Notes: generated from the sequence alone by a model not told the origin. A stretch of DNA of 64,000 nucleotides from Sclerodactyla briareus (GCA_026419785.1 JAODTK010005823.1:124001-188000); one strand, 5' to 3'; positions 1-11,646 are shown, counted from the first letter of the stretch. Made by a program: numbers and translations.

Positions 1-470
1 ATCTACTCCAATAGGCAACCCTACGTGCTAAGTAGCGATGTGTACAGCATTTATTGAAGTATCAATGCTCACATGGTTTTCAGACTTTCCCCTCTGTGGC
101 CCCCAGGTGAATTTAGGACTGACCACAAACCAGTAGGTTTTATTCCACTCCAAATGACATCCCCTCCTGCCAAGTATTGAACTTCTACTCCATTTCGTAA
201 CTGGATTACGCTGACAAGCTTCCCAGACGCTTACCTCTTTTGACCTTGGTGACCTCGGCCCGAAACAATAGGGCACATCTACTATACATAGGAAATCCTT
301 CGATGCTAAGTATGAGCTCTCTACATCCTTCCGTTACACAGTACCAACATTACAAAGCTTTTCAGACGTTGACCCTTTGACGATGGTCTGTCTTCAGATA
401 CTCCTTCGGTTTTCCAAATAAAATGTAGTTGCCATGGACCTGACATGGCGCGTGAAGTGTTCGGTAGCAA
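1..470 (+). repeat. degraded copies of the TTTGACC / TGTACTCATCATGGG repeat superfamily
   Basis: The stretch holds diverged words of a repeat seen many times elsewhere in the window: 'gttttcagactt', 'gaccttggtgacctcgg', 'aaacaatagggcac'. In better copies (for example 32-33 kb) these words occur in the same order. The copies here are strongly decayed and no unit boundary can be drawn. No gene is seen. Confidence 0.5.
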
Positions 471-1020
471 GGATTATCATATTATAGGAACCAGAACCCC
501 CATCTGAGAATCTGGACTCCAATTGAAACAATTTTCAAAGAAGTGCATGTTGTGAAAGAACCATAGGGATAATGAACCATAATCAACTCAAACACCAGGC
601 AGAAGCCTATAAGGTCGTCTAGCTTTATCCGTTTTCATCCCAACTTGCTTAGGACCTGCAATACTCCTTTTGACTGATGTATAAAGTAGTTGTAACCCAT
701 GTGACGCAAGAGTCCGATATGTGAAAGACCAAGGCTGGGCCTAGTTTCACCCCCCCCCCCGGGATGTGGATAAAGGATTGAAATGTCATTTATCGAATGA
801 CGTCACACTTACTACGGTCCGCCAATGAGATCGGCGCCCAATTAAATCGCTTCATGGGTGCAGTTGAATCCCGAAGAGATCGAGTGTCAACGGACTCCAT
901 TCTCGTGCAGTATACGTGGACGGTAACAATTTGATTATTGTGTTCCCGTGTGGAATCCGCCTACGAGCTCATCAGGCGAATCTGGCGAGCTCGATACACA
1001 CATTCAACGGATAATAGTAT
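471..1020. other. non-coding stretch, nothing recognised
   Basis: No coherent reading frame, RNA gene or repeat was recognised. The only landmark is a run of about ten C near 750-760. Confidence 0.5.
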
Positions 1021-1345
1021 TCAGGAGAAAATTAACCATTGAAACCCATAGAATCCCATCGAAGGTTTCCAATGGGTTCAATTGGAACCCAAGGGTCTAA
1101 TAGCGTTCAAACGGGTTGTCAATGGGATCCCATTAGGGACCCATTGGGTCAATGGGGCCATGACCTTGTCTCCATTTCTACCGGTTGAAACCCGTTCCAA
1201 ATCACCATTAGACCAACAAATAATAAATATGGTTCCCGATGGTCTCAATGGAAATTTTCTCTGGGATAGGCCTCTCTTATGCAATATAGCCCCAACTCGG
1301 ACTTCAGCAGGCTCAATTGGAATGGTGACCCGTCTGGTTTCCAGG
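1021..1345. repeat. cluster of imperfect CCCATTGG/CCAATGGG words
   Basis: Short words such as 'accattgaaaccc', 'ccaatgggttcaattgg' and 'cccattgggtcaatggg' recur on both strands, so the stretch can fold on itself locally. It keeps frames open on both strands (1,078-1,368 minus and 1,082-1,417 plus), but these translate into low-information text and match nothing I know. It is best read as a non-coding, partly palindromic repeat. Confidence 0.5.
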
Positions 1346-2539
1346 GGTAAGGTTTGGTATGCTATCAATTGTTATTCAGTACGCGGTAGGTACGAATTGC
1401 GTACTGTCCCCGATTAGTGTACTATGTTGGAAAAGAAAAACGATCCGATAGTGTTGAAGTGCGCGGAGGGCTGGAGGGGGGTACTTCCCGCAACCAGGGA
1501 TCGCTTTTCTCGGCAGGTTATAACAGAACCACGTACGGTTAACCTCGCCTCGGTAGGCCTATACCTATAAGCACCGTCTCGACAGGAATTCGCCAAACCA
1601 TCACATGATACGATATCATAACCTTTCTGCAGGTTGCATCAAAGTGATAGTTTCATGGACATACCAATACCGGACCTCGGGCAAATGGCAATGTACAACA
1701 TCTGTACACATGATCTTTCTATCTCGGCGTCATTCCGAATTCGTCAAGCTGACACGTCTCCGTCAGGTTCATTCCCAACTGCTCTTGTTCTGGCAGGCTT
1801 CTCAATCCACAATATAATACGACATTATCCCCGGCTTGCGGGCAGGTTGTATATCAGTTTCTGAGCCGGCATGATCCATCGAAACAGGGTTGTTCTTTTC
1901 TAAAACCACTATATGTTACGAATTATATTCTTATCCTCCTGGCTGGCGGAGGAATCGCATACCAGATCGATTCTGACCTCGAAGATTGGAATTCTAAAAA
2001 CCTGTACTCCGTCACATCGTGATAACAGGGAGGGCATTTGATCCCTCCCGTTCGTGTGACGTCTACGCATAATCTTCGTAAAAACGTAAACCTTGAGGTC
2101 TCTTTAACTCCGATTATCATATCGAGTCTAGAAATTGTCCTAATTACTAGCAGGCTTACCAAGGTTTCTGTAATATATCGGGCATATTGGCGATAAATCG
2201 GCGATGTGTTGATCTTCAACGCGGTTCTCTTAAAGCTCCTTGATTTGCCAATCGATGGCCGTTCTTTGTTTCCACAAATATTTCATTACCGAGCGGCGAG
2301 TATTACCCATTGTACTTGCTGGCCAATCTGCAGCGCGTATATGGTATTGATCGGGTGCCTGGTCAACATACAGACTGTTGGCTCGTGTAGTATATTACAA
2401 AACCTCTGCAACTCCCATGCAATTTAAAATTAGAGTAACACCAAACCGAGTTTTGATACTCCGCACCGCATGCCTTGCTCTCCAGTTTTTTTTTTTTTTA
2501 AACAAAGGGACAAGAGGAATGAGCGAACCCATAATGCCT
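1346..2539. other. non-coding stretch, nothing recognised
   Basis: Several short frames are open but none resembles a known protein. The word 'cggcaggtt' and variants recur irregularly between about 1,510 and 1,850. A poly(T) tract lies near 2,486-2,499. Confidence 0.4.
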
Positions 2540-2800
2540 AAACTAAACGAGGCAACCCCAAGCACAAGAGCGACTAAAAGAAAGGAGAGAGCTCCAGCAA
2601 GGTGATTCTACTCTTGAACCGCTTGAGATCAAAAACAGGTGGAAATAAATCCAGAGGAAGCCTATTCCCGGCACGCGAAGTGCGAGGAAAAAGGAGAGAG
2701 CATAGGTTTCGGTGCGTTGACGTGGGAGATGCATCCGAAAATGGGTGGCGGGCAAGGAAAGAAAGAGCGAGTATGGCGAGTAACTCGAGTAAAGGAGGAA
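2540..2800 (+). repeat. purine-rich dispersed repeat, copy 1
   Basis: This segment aligns with 12,940-13,190 in the same orientation. Shared words in order are 'caaccccaag', 'gaagcctatt', 'agtgcgagg', 'gtaggtttcg' or 'cataggtttcgg', and a final 'tatggcg'/'tacggcg'. Purine richness leaves the minus strand open for 198 codons (2,574-3,170), but that is a consequence of composition. The origin is unknown; a retroelement leader is one possibility. Confidence 0.6.
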
Positions 2801-4204
2801 AGGAAAAAGCATCCCCAAGATCGAGGAAAACATTGATCATACAAGTAGCGATAAAGGAGACAGAGAGATGATATAGCCCTCTACGATGGGATAGAGGCTG
2901 AATTGAGGAAGTCGTAAGATGATATCGTGATGAGACGAATGGACTTTCTCTAGATACGATCAAGGACACAGAGAGGAGGCGACGCATCCACCCAATATAT
3001 GGCAACCATATTACATTAGGGGCAAATTTGGGCTTTGTAAAGCAGGAAGTAGATGTTTCTTCCAAGTATTCCTTGCACGAAATAAGAAGCCCCAACTTTC
3101 TAGAAGCCATAGTAGCGATGTGGACGGATATGAGAGTTCCCAGGACAGGTTGTGCTGATTTCCATACCAAGGAATTAAGAGAAGTTAGATGAAATTGAGG
3201 GAGGATCTGGTCAGCAATGAAAAAGCCGGTGCATCAGAAACAAGCGACCAGAAAGCAGCAAGTTCTGAGTTCCTAGATTGGTGAGGTAACAGATTGCAGT
3301 GCCCAAGTTCAAAATAGAATGTGAATCATTGTTCAGATGGACTGGCAACTAGTGAACGGTTATAGACCAACAAATCTCCCGCTTCTGGGGACGAGGGAAG
3401 CACAGAGAGTGTGAAGGGTTAGATAGAATCATCAGCAGAGGAGGGAAGTACTATAGGATCGTTGGAGCTTAAGATAGCTAGAAGTCATGATAAAAATGAG
3501 AAAGAGTGTAGCAGAAGAAAACCAACACAACCTTGAGTTGAACACAGCAGTGATAGGGAAGGTCTCGGAGAAGAGCCCACCCATCAACCCGAACAGAGAA
3601 GGAGCGGACCGATAAGAGAGGTGGCAGTACAAGAATTAGAATAAAGCTAAGGGTTGGCGATTTACTTACCCTTGAACCGCCAAAATGATGACTCTTTTTT
3701 TCCTCATAATGGATGATGCTATTTCATCTCTGGAAAGCATCATCACTATGGCCAACACAACGAATACAGAAACCCAACCGCCAAAATCATTAGTGGGAGG
3801 AGCGGACATGTCCCGGGGTGAATTATCTCAGATGTACCGATGCTGCCAAACAACGGCGTTTCTAGGTCGTATTCGCATAATCGAGCCGAATACCAATGGG
3901 TTGTACTGATTTCCGAATGTAGTCACAATCCGGTGCCTCATATCTTGTAGATTTCATTCAGCTACGAGAGAGTCCATGCTCAGCGTTTTCTGGGTGGTCA
4001 TTTAGTGTCATGATCCAAGGATTCGGACACAGGTCAAACAAGAAACGTGAAGAACTGTAGTAAATCTTGGAGGTCAAAACGTATTTGCAGGTAAGGGTTG
4101 AATATCTTTTATATATAAGTTTATGAGGTGCGTGTGTTTCTTCACAGTAGTGAGCGTTATAGTAAAGGTAACTAAACTTAATTACAGGGAAATTCGGCGT
4201 TCCC
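2801..4204. other. purine-rich then mixed non-coding DNA
   Basis: Up to about 3,650 the plus strand stays A/G-rich and stops are rare on the minus strand. The resulting long minus-strand frames have no recognisable domain. From 3,660 to 4,204 composition is ordinary and nothing was recognised. If the flavoprotein gene's transcript runs far past its stop at 4,736, its 3' end could lie here. Confidence 0.4.
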
Positions 4205-4735
4205 TGAGAAGGGCCTCTCGGGAAAGCGACCCTTCGGAATAGGGCCCTTCGGAAGAACGAGCAGTTCTGGCCCGAAGGGTCTTTATTCTGGGGTTTGGCT
4301 GAGTAAAATTTAGCACCTGGGTCATTATATCCAGAGGGTCATATACCGAAGGGTCGCTATTCGAATGAAAATCGGAGGGTCGAGTAGTGACCCTCTGGGA
4401 TAGTGAAGCCCGATGTCAATTCGAGTATTAGCGACCATTCGAAGGGAATGAAGAATATCGGATAACGAGTAGTTCCTTGATTGTGCCATGGCCGGATGGG
4501 TCGAGAATATTCTAAGCAGCGCTTGTATTTTAATTGTGGATCAATGAGTGAAAAGAGAAGTCACTACTTAATGAATGGTCGTTATTGAATACCAAAATTA
4601 TGAATATAATTTATCAACTTATATTCTGTGTCCCTTCATTCCAGTTACAATGAAAGCCAATGTGGTTTGGATGAGGTAGGGTCGAATTTACTGGTTAACA
4701 TTCGGAGGGTCGACCAAATGTGCAGTTGGTTCTCA
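4205..4735. repeat. degenerate minisatellite of CCGAAGGGTCG / CGACCCTTCGG
   Basis: Words such as 'gcgacccttcggaat', 'gggcccttcgga', 'cccgaagggtc', 'accgaagggtcgctattcg', 'atcggagggtcgag' and 'attcggagggtcgacc' occur at least eight times, in both orientations, over about 500 bp. The tract starts directly after the stop codon of the flavoprotein gene (minus strand), so it is probably 3'-UTR or immediate downstream DNA. An AATAAA on the minus strand lies at about 4,281-4,286. Confidence 0.7.
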
Positions 4736-5418
4736 TTAAATGATCCCAGGACCGCGGGAACTGGTAACCACTAATGGAACTTGTTTCACGTGATCAGCTA
4801 AGATTATATGATTAGCAGCCCCTTCGTCAGTCGTACTGCACGCTCCATTAGGAAGAGGGTAGTCGGTTATGCAGCCAGTCCCCGCGAACACGAGGTTGGG
4901 GACTCCGCACAGTATAGGATGACCCGAGGAGGGCCGGTAACGCCGCAGACCGCTCCTAAAGGAAGCGAAATTCTGACCGGAGTAGACGTGATAGCCGAGA
5001 ATTCGGAACCCTCGTTCGAATATCTCCGGGTAGATCTCCTGGACGGTCGGGGCGATCATGTCCCAGACTTCGTTATCGGGCGTCCGGATTCTGCCACGTG
5101 TAGGCGTGAAACTCGAACACGGACCCCCCAGTCCTCTCTGCCCATTCGATGTATTCTTGCTCAAGGAGATTGTACTGAATAATTAGGACAACCGGATGGT
5201 GCTGCGAGGTCTGGGAAGCACGTCGTAGCTGAAGATTTTGTCTCGTAGCTGTTTGTCGAACCAGACACGAATCACCTTGTACGGGGGCGCTATGGGCAAT
5301 TTGTCGACGTCTGACCAAAGTGTGGCAAATGCCGCCATTTTCGGCTGCTCTTCGACGGAGGCAGACAGAATCATCTGGGTTGCAGGAAGGTCAGTTGCGA
5401 GGTCACTGATCGTATTGG
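4736..5418 (-). CDS. CrtU-like FAD flavoprotein, last exon (C-terminal part)
   Basis: This exon encodes the C-terminal third of an FAD-dependent desaturase/amine-oxidase-fold protein. In order the translation shows ATDLPATQMIL, LPIAPPYKVIRVWFDKQL, NLLEQEYIEWAERTGGS, FEFHAYTW, DNEVWDMIAPTVQEIYPE, GVPNLVFAG, TDYP, LMERAV and AANHI, ending at TAA (4,736-4,738). In CrtU proteins the equivalent order is substrate-domain strand, VExHAY, PEIF, xNLxLAGD, LMERA and AAN; the last motifs bind FAD. Three frame changes, near 5,210, near 5,083 and around LMERAV (4,835-4,852), split the exon; the protein text continues across each. They could be sequencing indels or real mutations. The 5' limit (acceptor 'cacag' near 5,419) is uncertain because it lacks a pyrimidine tract. 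The family call is firm, the substrate is not. Confidence 0.8.
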
Positions 5419-6559
5419 CTGTGACGTCATGTTATCTCTCTCTTGTTACCGCACTATTGGTAGTATTGATCTGCAAGGCCTCACTGGTGAATCGGTTAAA
5501 AATTCTAAAAAGAACAAGATAAATAGGACGGTGAGTTTTCAGGCCCCAAAATATACCACACACAGAAAAGTTCGTGGACAGTTCCATCCTGGACAGCCAG
5601 GACGCCCATGATCTCGAGTCTTCAAAACCGTGCTCACAAACAAGGAAGTAGTTACTTTCGATTCGCTTAATCCAAAGTGGGAACAGCATATTGACTCATA
5701 TTTTATCTTTTCTTTGCATGTTCTAATTTTTTAAGGACTTTGAAATATGCAGCAAGAAATCATCCATGCTGAGGTACGCTGTTCGATTACTCTCGTCTCG
5801 CATACATATTTCCCTCAGTCTTGAAGTTCTTCCTTATGTCAACATCCGATCAAGAGGGCCGGGTACCAGAAACGCAATGTTTTAGAATAGCTGATCGTAT
5901 GCAACAGGCCCGAGGCAATTCCAAGTCCTATATGTGCACACACCAATTAATAAATTTGTATAGGAAAATCGCTTTGTCTATCGGCTAGTCTATCTAAAAA
6001 TGGTACTCCAGATGACTTGCTATAGATAGATTTTTTCTTTATATTTTCCCTCTTATACCTTCTAAGTGCCTTCCATTTTCAAATATTGACACTAATAACA
6101 TATTTTCATTATGTCTATTACTGTTTAGTTGGCTATCATTTCCCTACTGTCGTCCTACATGTGCTAATTGGGATCTGCAATATTCAAACGCAGCGCTGCG
6201 TTAGCTGTCGCTACCGACACGTGTACTTCACGATCACACAAAGACAAGCAGGAACCCATCGTCGGCACAGTTGGCGCTAAATTCGTGCGTTTTTCACGCG
6301 AATGGCACACACAGGGTATGAAACTTCTGGTGCTAAAGAAATATTTTTACTACAACCTGCCGTGTATTAGCGCATCCTCATGCATTCTTTCGCACCATAG
6401 AGCTATTCTATTAGAGAGACATTTTCGTCTGGTAGCAACAGTTTTGCAGAACGTCTTGACGAACCAGGAAGCCACTCAAAAACCCACTTCTGATGACCAA
6501 TGTCCAGACACAAGACGAATGGGAAATTTCACCATATCATTATAAGCAGCCTATGACAT
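5419..6559 (-). other. intron of the flavoprotein gene
   Basis: Non-coding DNA upstream of the last exon on the minus strand. Open frames at 5,432-5,689 (minus) and 6,168-6,545 (plus) match nothing and do not fit the flavoprotein. Confidence 0.4.
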
Positions 6560-7440
6560 TTCCCGCAAAAAAGTTACACCACCTTGACTCAATTTCAACT
6601 CGATCGGACCATTCTGGACTTTGCACTGTGTTGCCTCTGGCCTATAACCTGGCGCAAACGATGGGGCTCATGTACTCATCATCGGGACACACAAAATATA
6701 AGCTTTATCGATTTAGGTGGATTAGGTTTAAAATTATCAAATTTGTACAGAACTCCCGATGTACTCTACACAAAAAAAACAATTGACCAAACGTGATCTT
6801 AAACCCCTCTGACTTTACGCCTAAAACAATACAACTATATACACACCATGAAGCGGAACATACTAATTATGAGCTCGATCCATCCAGACCTGGAGGAGTT
6901 ATCGTGTTCACAAGCTGATATATGCCAAAATATTGATTTTCACAGAACCAAATATGCCTCTCCCTGATCTACACTAAAACCGTACTTCCCATACGGATCA
7001 AGCCTTCTGAACGCGCTCTGTTTGCAAGGATTTGAAGTTTCAACGCTGGGGACCTCAGATGAACTCTCACTGGACCCCAGAACAAGGGGTTTGATGTACT
7101 CACCATGGGGAACACGCATGCCACGTATGAGCTTCATTCATCTAGATGAAGTCGAAAGTGGGCGTGTTATAGGTCAAAATTTGCCAAAATATCAATTTTT
7201 CACGAAGTTGTTGTGCTCTTTTGTTACAAACATTCCGAGCTCAGATTATCTTTGACCTGACCCCCGAACAGTGGACTGCATGTATTCATCATCCATCCAT
7301 CAATCCATTAATCCATCAATCAATGTGCTGTAGACGAACCAAATTTCGGCTCGATAGAACCAAGCGTTCTGACATTCTGTACAATAAATTCATATTTCAA
7401 CCTCTGGTGACTTCAGATTCAATGTAAATAACACAAAATT
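6560..7440 (+). repeat. TGTACTCATCATGGG repeat superfamily array
   Basis: Two to three diverged units: 'ggggctcatgtactcatcatcggg', 'aatattgattttcac', 'ggggtttgatgtactcacc', 'gccaaaatatcaatttttcac'. A short ATCC/ATCA microsatellite sits inside at about 7,285-7,324. The array lies in an intron of the flavoprotein gene. Confidence 0.65.
7285..7324 (+). repeat. (ATCC/ATCA)n microsatellite
   Basis: About nine tetranucleotide units read 'catccatccatcaatccatt'. No function is implied. Confidence 0.8.
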
Positions 7441-7870
7441 AGTGTGAATCATCTCAGTTGAAAAGTAATCAGCTGTTCAAACTTCCACGAGCAAACGACA
7501 CATTGGTGGTGTTATGAGACAATGTCTCTAATTGGAGAAGGCATTAGCCTGTAATATTTCTGCAACTTTGAGACAGCTAGAAACGGCTGCAGCCAGTGTT
7601 ACCCGAAATGGTATTTGACAGAACAAGCACAGTCATTCCAGGAGCACTGTCGTAGTGCAGAAACATCATAAACTAATTTATTAATATAATAATAATAATC
7701 CAGACTAATCCCAAAATTTCACGGAGCCGAAAAGGCTACTCAATGCAAGCTCGAACTAGAGGGACTGTCGAATGGAACTCATCCGTCTTATCCTTATGAA
7801 TGCCAATTTCGTTGCCCATTTCAAATGGCATCATAACATCACTGTTAATGGATAACAGATGGCTCCTCAC
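7441..7870. other. intronic DNA, nothing recognised
   Basis: AT-rich stretch including a short AAT-rich run near 7,680-7,700. No gene or repeat family was recognised. Confidence 0.4.
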
Positions 7871-8049
7871 GAAATCCTCAGCCATAAATTGATTGTTCCC
7901 ACACCACGGTCTCTTCCATTACGCACTCTAGCGAACTAGGTCCAACACTCCGACTTCCAAACATGCGTCTGTCGTTGTCGATGCTGTGGGGGCTCCTTCT
8001 TTCCGAGGACTCTGTAAATAGAACAACCTCCCCCCGAAACATTGCTGAA
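7871..8049 (-). CDS. weak candidate exon of the flavoprotein gene
   Basis: On the minus strand a strong-looking acceptor ('ccttttgcttaccag') is followed by 179 bp and then a donor-like 'gtgaggag'. One frame reads FRGEVVLFTESSERRS and stays open to within nine bases of the donor. It lies between two recognisable exons, in the right orientation. I could not match the residues to the family, so this rests on splice signals and position only. Confidence 0.25.
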
Positions 8050-8673
8050 CTGGTAAGCAAAAGGTTAATTCAAGAGGGCAGTGGACTCTGGTTGAGCATG
8101 GTCTGCCCTGCAAAACCAAACTATTCTCTATCAAATGCCTTTTGGGGCGCTTTGGAGTACTTCGATGATGAAGAAGACTTCACTACGAAATGGGCCACTT
8201 GCCCGGGGCTTGTTCCGCACTCTGCAACATCGCACGCTTGATCACGAAAAATATCTCTTGTCACATTGAAGCGATGTGTGAACAATTTCCTAGGTGTGTT
8301 ATATTACTCTCTCGAATCTTCAGATGTTCTATACCATTTGTTTGTAGCGGGGTAAGCTATCTGAACGCAACGTTATACAAGCACTCAGATTAAGTTGCGG
8401 AAGTCAACTACCATGGTTTATCGAGAAAGAGGAATTATTTATGGCACTTACTTCCCTCCGAGATGTTTATCTATCAGCCAGCGGGTTTACTAGCGCGGTG
8501 GCGTGGTCGACGATGGTAATCTCCCGTAGGTCCGCCTGTTAACTTTAGAAAGTATGGTCGACTTATTGTGTTCACAGGCAAAACTCAGCATTCTTCCCTC
8601 TCACGAAAGTTCGTTGTTCTTTCCTCTCAATCTCCCGATTGGAGAGATCCACACGGAATTTCAGAATGATCAC
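8050..8673 (-). other. intronic DNA, nothing recognised
   Basis: Spacer between two candidate exons. No repeat family or other gene was recognised. Confidence 0.35.
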
Positions 8674-8786
8674 TTTTTTTTCCAGACTGACGCTGACTTC
8701 AGCTGATCGCAGCTGGTGCGCGCACGGCTGCGGAAGGTATTCTCCAATTGCTGGTGGTATCGTAGTTATTATATTCATTGTTAGGG
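8674..8786 (-). CDS. CrtU-like FAD flavoprotein, probable internal exon
   Basis: The minus strand reads NNYDTTSNW, then after one base of slippage EYLPQPCAHQLRSAEVSVSL and EKK. This fits the family segment that follows the SAAEM exon, where a Trp and a YL pair precede an alternating strand ending in a V-x-V-x-L pattern. The acceptor is 'caatccccag' and a GTGATC follows the AAAAAAA run. It sits 785 bp downstream, in transcript sense, of the firm exon at 9,571-9,716. The match is motif-level only. Confidence 0.45.
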
Positions 8787-9570
8787 CTGGGGATTGGGAA
8801 TTTGGGTTAGTGTAGCCTACCACGGAAATTCTTCCGAGACAGTGAGCATCCGCCCACATATCTTGCCCTGGCTGGTGCCAAACAACCCGCTATGAATTAA
8901 AAAAGCACAAGTCGAATATACCATACAAATCGAGATCCATCATATTATCTTTGTGTTGGTTCACGAAACCCTGAACTTGGCAATTAGTAATCCAAGGAGA
9001 CATACACTTTGGTCCGAAGTAAATTATTTTGACTCAATTATCGTTACACACCGAAAAAGCGAAAACAGATGAGTGATTCTCAGACTTCTCTGACTTCTTC
9101 TGTTCGTTGACCGCAGATGACCTCTGACCTACACCAAAACACAGGTCCTTGTACTCCCCACAAGAAAGATACATACCGAATTTCAGCTTGGCCCGCATTC
9201 TGGACGATTCTGAACTGTTTACAAAAATTCTCCGACATTGATCTCTCGTTGACCTAGTTTCACCACAACCAGCACTCGCCAGAATTTTGGGCGATGATGT
9301 TCAAACTAGCTTCCAATAGCCACCGACCCAAACCAATAGAGTTCGTGTACTCTATGTAGGTGAATCACATCCTAATCATGAGTTTTATTTATCCATTACT
9401 TGGGAGTTATGTGTTTTTACAAGTATTATGTTGGCCGAATATAAAAATTCAAAAACTGCCCCCTAGATAACCGCCAGATAATCGTACTTTAATTAAAGGA
9501 CAGAAGACGCATAACGAAAACAAGAATAGGTTCGAACAATCATACATTTTAATTGACCTTGATGGCCTAC
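8787..9570 (-). other. intron with one TGTACTCATCATGGG superfamily unit
   Basis: Between two flavoprotein exons. The 9,110-9,400 part carries diverged superfamily words ('gaccgcagatgacctctgacc', 'aacacaggtccttgtactcc'). The rest is AT-rich and unrecognised. Confidence 0.5.
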
Positions 9571-9716
9571 CTTATCGGCCGACATGAAAAAGATGTGTGA
9601 AAAAGTGAGCATCTCAGCTGCGCTAAACACCTCATCTCGTTGAATGTGACCTGAGAGGGCGGGCTTCAAAAGATATCGCTGATGCTCGTTCACCTGATGG
9701 TAATCCTCCCACTCCT
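9571..9716 (-). CDS. CrtU-like FAD flavoprotein, internal exon with SAAEM motif
   Basis: A clean 146-bp minus-strand exon between an acceptor ('actgttacgccag') and a consensus donor (AAG|gtaggc). It reads EWEDYHQVNEHQRYLLKPAL and continues RDEVFSAAEMLTFSHIFFM to SADK without a frame break. The S-A-A-E-(M/L) motif followed by a hydrophobic H-I-(Y/F)-F segment is characteristic of the central region of CrtU-type carotenoid desaturases. It ends in phase 0. With the FAD-binding exon upstream and the C-terminal exon downstream, on the same strand and in the right order, it ties the pieces into one gene. Confidence 0.75.
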
Positions 9717-10550
9717 CTGGCGTAACAGTGACGTCATGAATGAGGTCACGGAAGAGAAGATGAAAGGAAAAATATGATCAGTGTTGTGTAATAATTTAAA
9801 AACTTGCCTACTGCCTCACATCAAGCCCGGTGCCTCCCAATGTACACTGAGAAAATTAACGTTTGATTATCATTTTCATTACTTCAGTAATTCCGAAGGC
9901 CAAATGAGATTGTAATATATGTAGTCAATGAATGTCTACCTGTATTCCAGATTTATAAGAGATTAGGCGGGTCGCATAAACAACCATGTTTGATATCTGG
10001 AAACGAGAAATATTTATTCGGAAAGTTCGGTTCCCCTTTGACCTATGGGCTGCCACTGTCCGACTCTGTAAATAATGATCAAATGCAAAAAGAATTGTCA
10101 AATCGACGAAAAACAATAAGCCAAATGCCAAAAAAAATTGTCCGACCCATGAAAAAATAAATTGCCAGACACCAATTCTTTTAACTTTATGTCCGACTGA
10201 TATGAAAAATAATTGACGAATTGACCATTCAAGAACGCTGAAACATCTCGAACATGAACACTCAAAACCTGAAGAAGAAAAGTGAACTGACAAACTGTAA
10301 AACTGAATCAAGCAAACGTTGTAACTGTGAACCGAAACGCGATCGAAAACAGTCACACGCTGAAAGCAGAGAACTCAACGGTTGTGATCGAGAACTGTCA
10401 GCCGTTGGGAACACTAAAAACTTCACCCGTCAGACCTTCACCAGAAAAGCCAAAAGGCTTAGTGATTCCTTGGACACAACGGTATGGTTGTATTCAAGTT
10501 CTTAATTTCCCGAACACAGTCTCATGCTTAACTGGGATCAATAGGCAATA
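9717..10550. other. intronic DNA with an A-rich low-complexity tract
   Basis: About 10,078-10,450 is a quasi-repetitive tract built from words like 'gtcaaatcgacgaaaaac', 'gccaaatgccaaaaaaa' and 'cgatcgaaaacagtcac'. It keeps a 143-codon minus frame open (9,925-10,356), which looks compositional. The reverse complement of 12,240-12,740 is built from similar words, which hints at two decayed copies in opposite orientation. Confidence 0.4.
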
Positions 10551-10555
10551 ATGTA

Positions 10556-11600
10556 CTAGGCATGTTCATGACCAGCCAGGCGGTTGGCCCTAGCCTGATT
10601 ACAAGTAAAGTAGTCTTCCAAAAATACCAGAATTTTACAAGCGTATATGATGATCGCTTGAACTGTTGACCTGTTGTTACAACAATAATAGCGTTCATGT
10701 CCTCATCATGGAAGCACACCCACCAGTTTGGCTTGAATCCCACCAGGCATGTTGGACTCTGCCTATTACAAGGTAAAAGTGCCCAAAATACCAGAATTTA
10801 CAACAGTTTCCACTTTATGCCAAGTTGACCCCCGACTCATACAACAATACAAAGCGTCATGTCGCATCATGGGACACACCCACCATTTTGAACTTATCCC
10901 CCATGTATTTTGACCTTTCCTGATTACAAGTAAAAGTGCCCAAAATACCAGAATTTTACAAGTTTTTCCACTTTCTGCCCAAAGTTTACCCCTACTCATA
11001 CAAAACAAAAGCGTTCATGTATCATCATGGGAAGCACACCCACCAAGTTTTGAATGAATCTCACCAGGCATTTGGACTTTGCCTGATTACAAGCTAAAAG
11101 TGCCCAAAATACCAGAATTTTACAAGTTTCCACTTTTTCCCAAATTGACCCCAACCATACAACATAAATAACGTTCATGTAACTCATAATGGAAGCACAC
11201 CCCCAAGTTTGAACTTGATCCCATCAGACATGTTGGACTTGCCTGATTACAAGGTAAAAGGGGCCAAAATACCAGAATTTTAACACTTTCCACTTTGTTT
11301 CTCAAAATTGACCCCCTACCCATACAACAATAAAAGGCGTTCATGTACTCATCATGGGAAGCACACCACCAAATTTGAAGTTGCTCCCCCCAGGCATGTT
11401 GGACTAGCCTGATTACCAGGTAAAATTGCCCAAAATTCCAGAATTCTACAGTTTCCACTTTTTACCCAAAATTGACACCCCACTCATACAACAATCATAA
11501 CTAACGTTCATGTACTCATCATGGGAAGCACACCACCAAGTTTGAACTTGATTCCCACCAGGCATGTTTACCTTAAGCCTGATTACAGGTAGGCTGTTTA
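10556..11600 (+). repeat. tandem satellite, about 165-bp unit, six units
   Basis: Successive units begin with 'caggcatgttggact' or variants at about 10,558, 10,746, 10,900, 11,073, 11,230, 11,394 and 11,563. Each carries 'cctgattacaag', 'cccaaaataccagaatttt', 'tgacccc', 'gttcatgtactcatcatggg' and 'agcacacccaccaag' in that order. The same words in the same order make up the units at 24-25, 32-33 and 40.4-40.9 kb, so this is one branch of a superfamily. Units differ by many indels. Confidence 0.9.
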
Positions 11601-11646
11601 CATACAACATACACACATACATACCACACACACACACCCACACGCC
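11600..11646 (+). repeat. (CA)n-type microsatellite
   Basis: 'catacacacatacataccac' followed by 'acacacacacac' at the end of the 165-bp satellite. Confidence 0.85.

Noticed and set aside
1505..1860. Recurring 'ggcaggtt' words considered as a regular direct-repeat or CRISPR-like array
   Set aside because: Spacings are irregular (about 65, 52, 128, 34 and 52 bp), the words vary, and this is animal DNA.
2574..3170. Longest open frame of the window, 198 codons on the minus strand
   Set aside because: It lies on the pyrimidine-rich complement of a purine-rich tract, where stop codons are rare by composition. The translation has no domain, and part of it overlaps a dispersed repeat.
9925..10356. 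143-codon minus-strand frame with hydrophobic stretches
   Set aside because: It follows an A-rich, quasi-repetitive tract; the hydrophobic residues are the reverse reading of poly(A)-type words.
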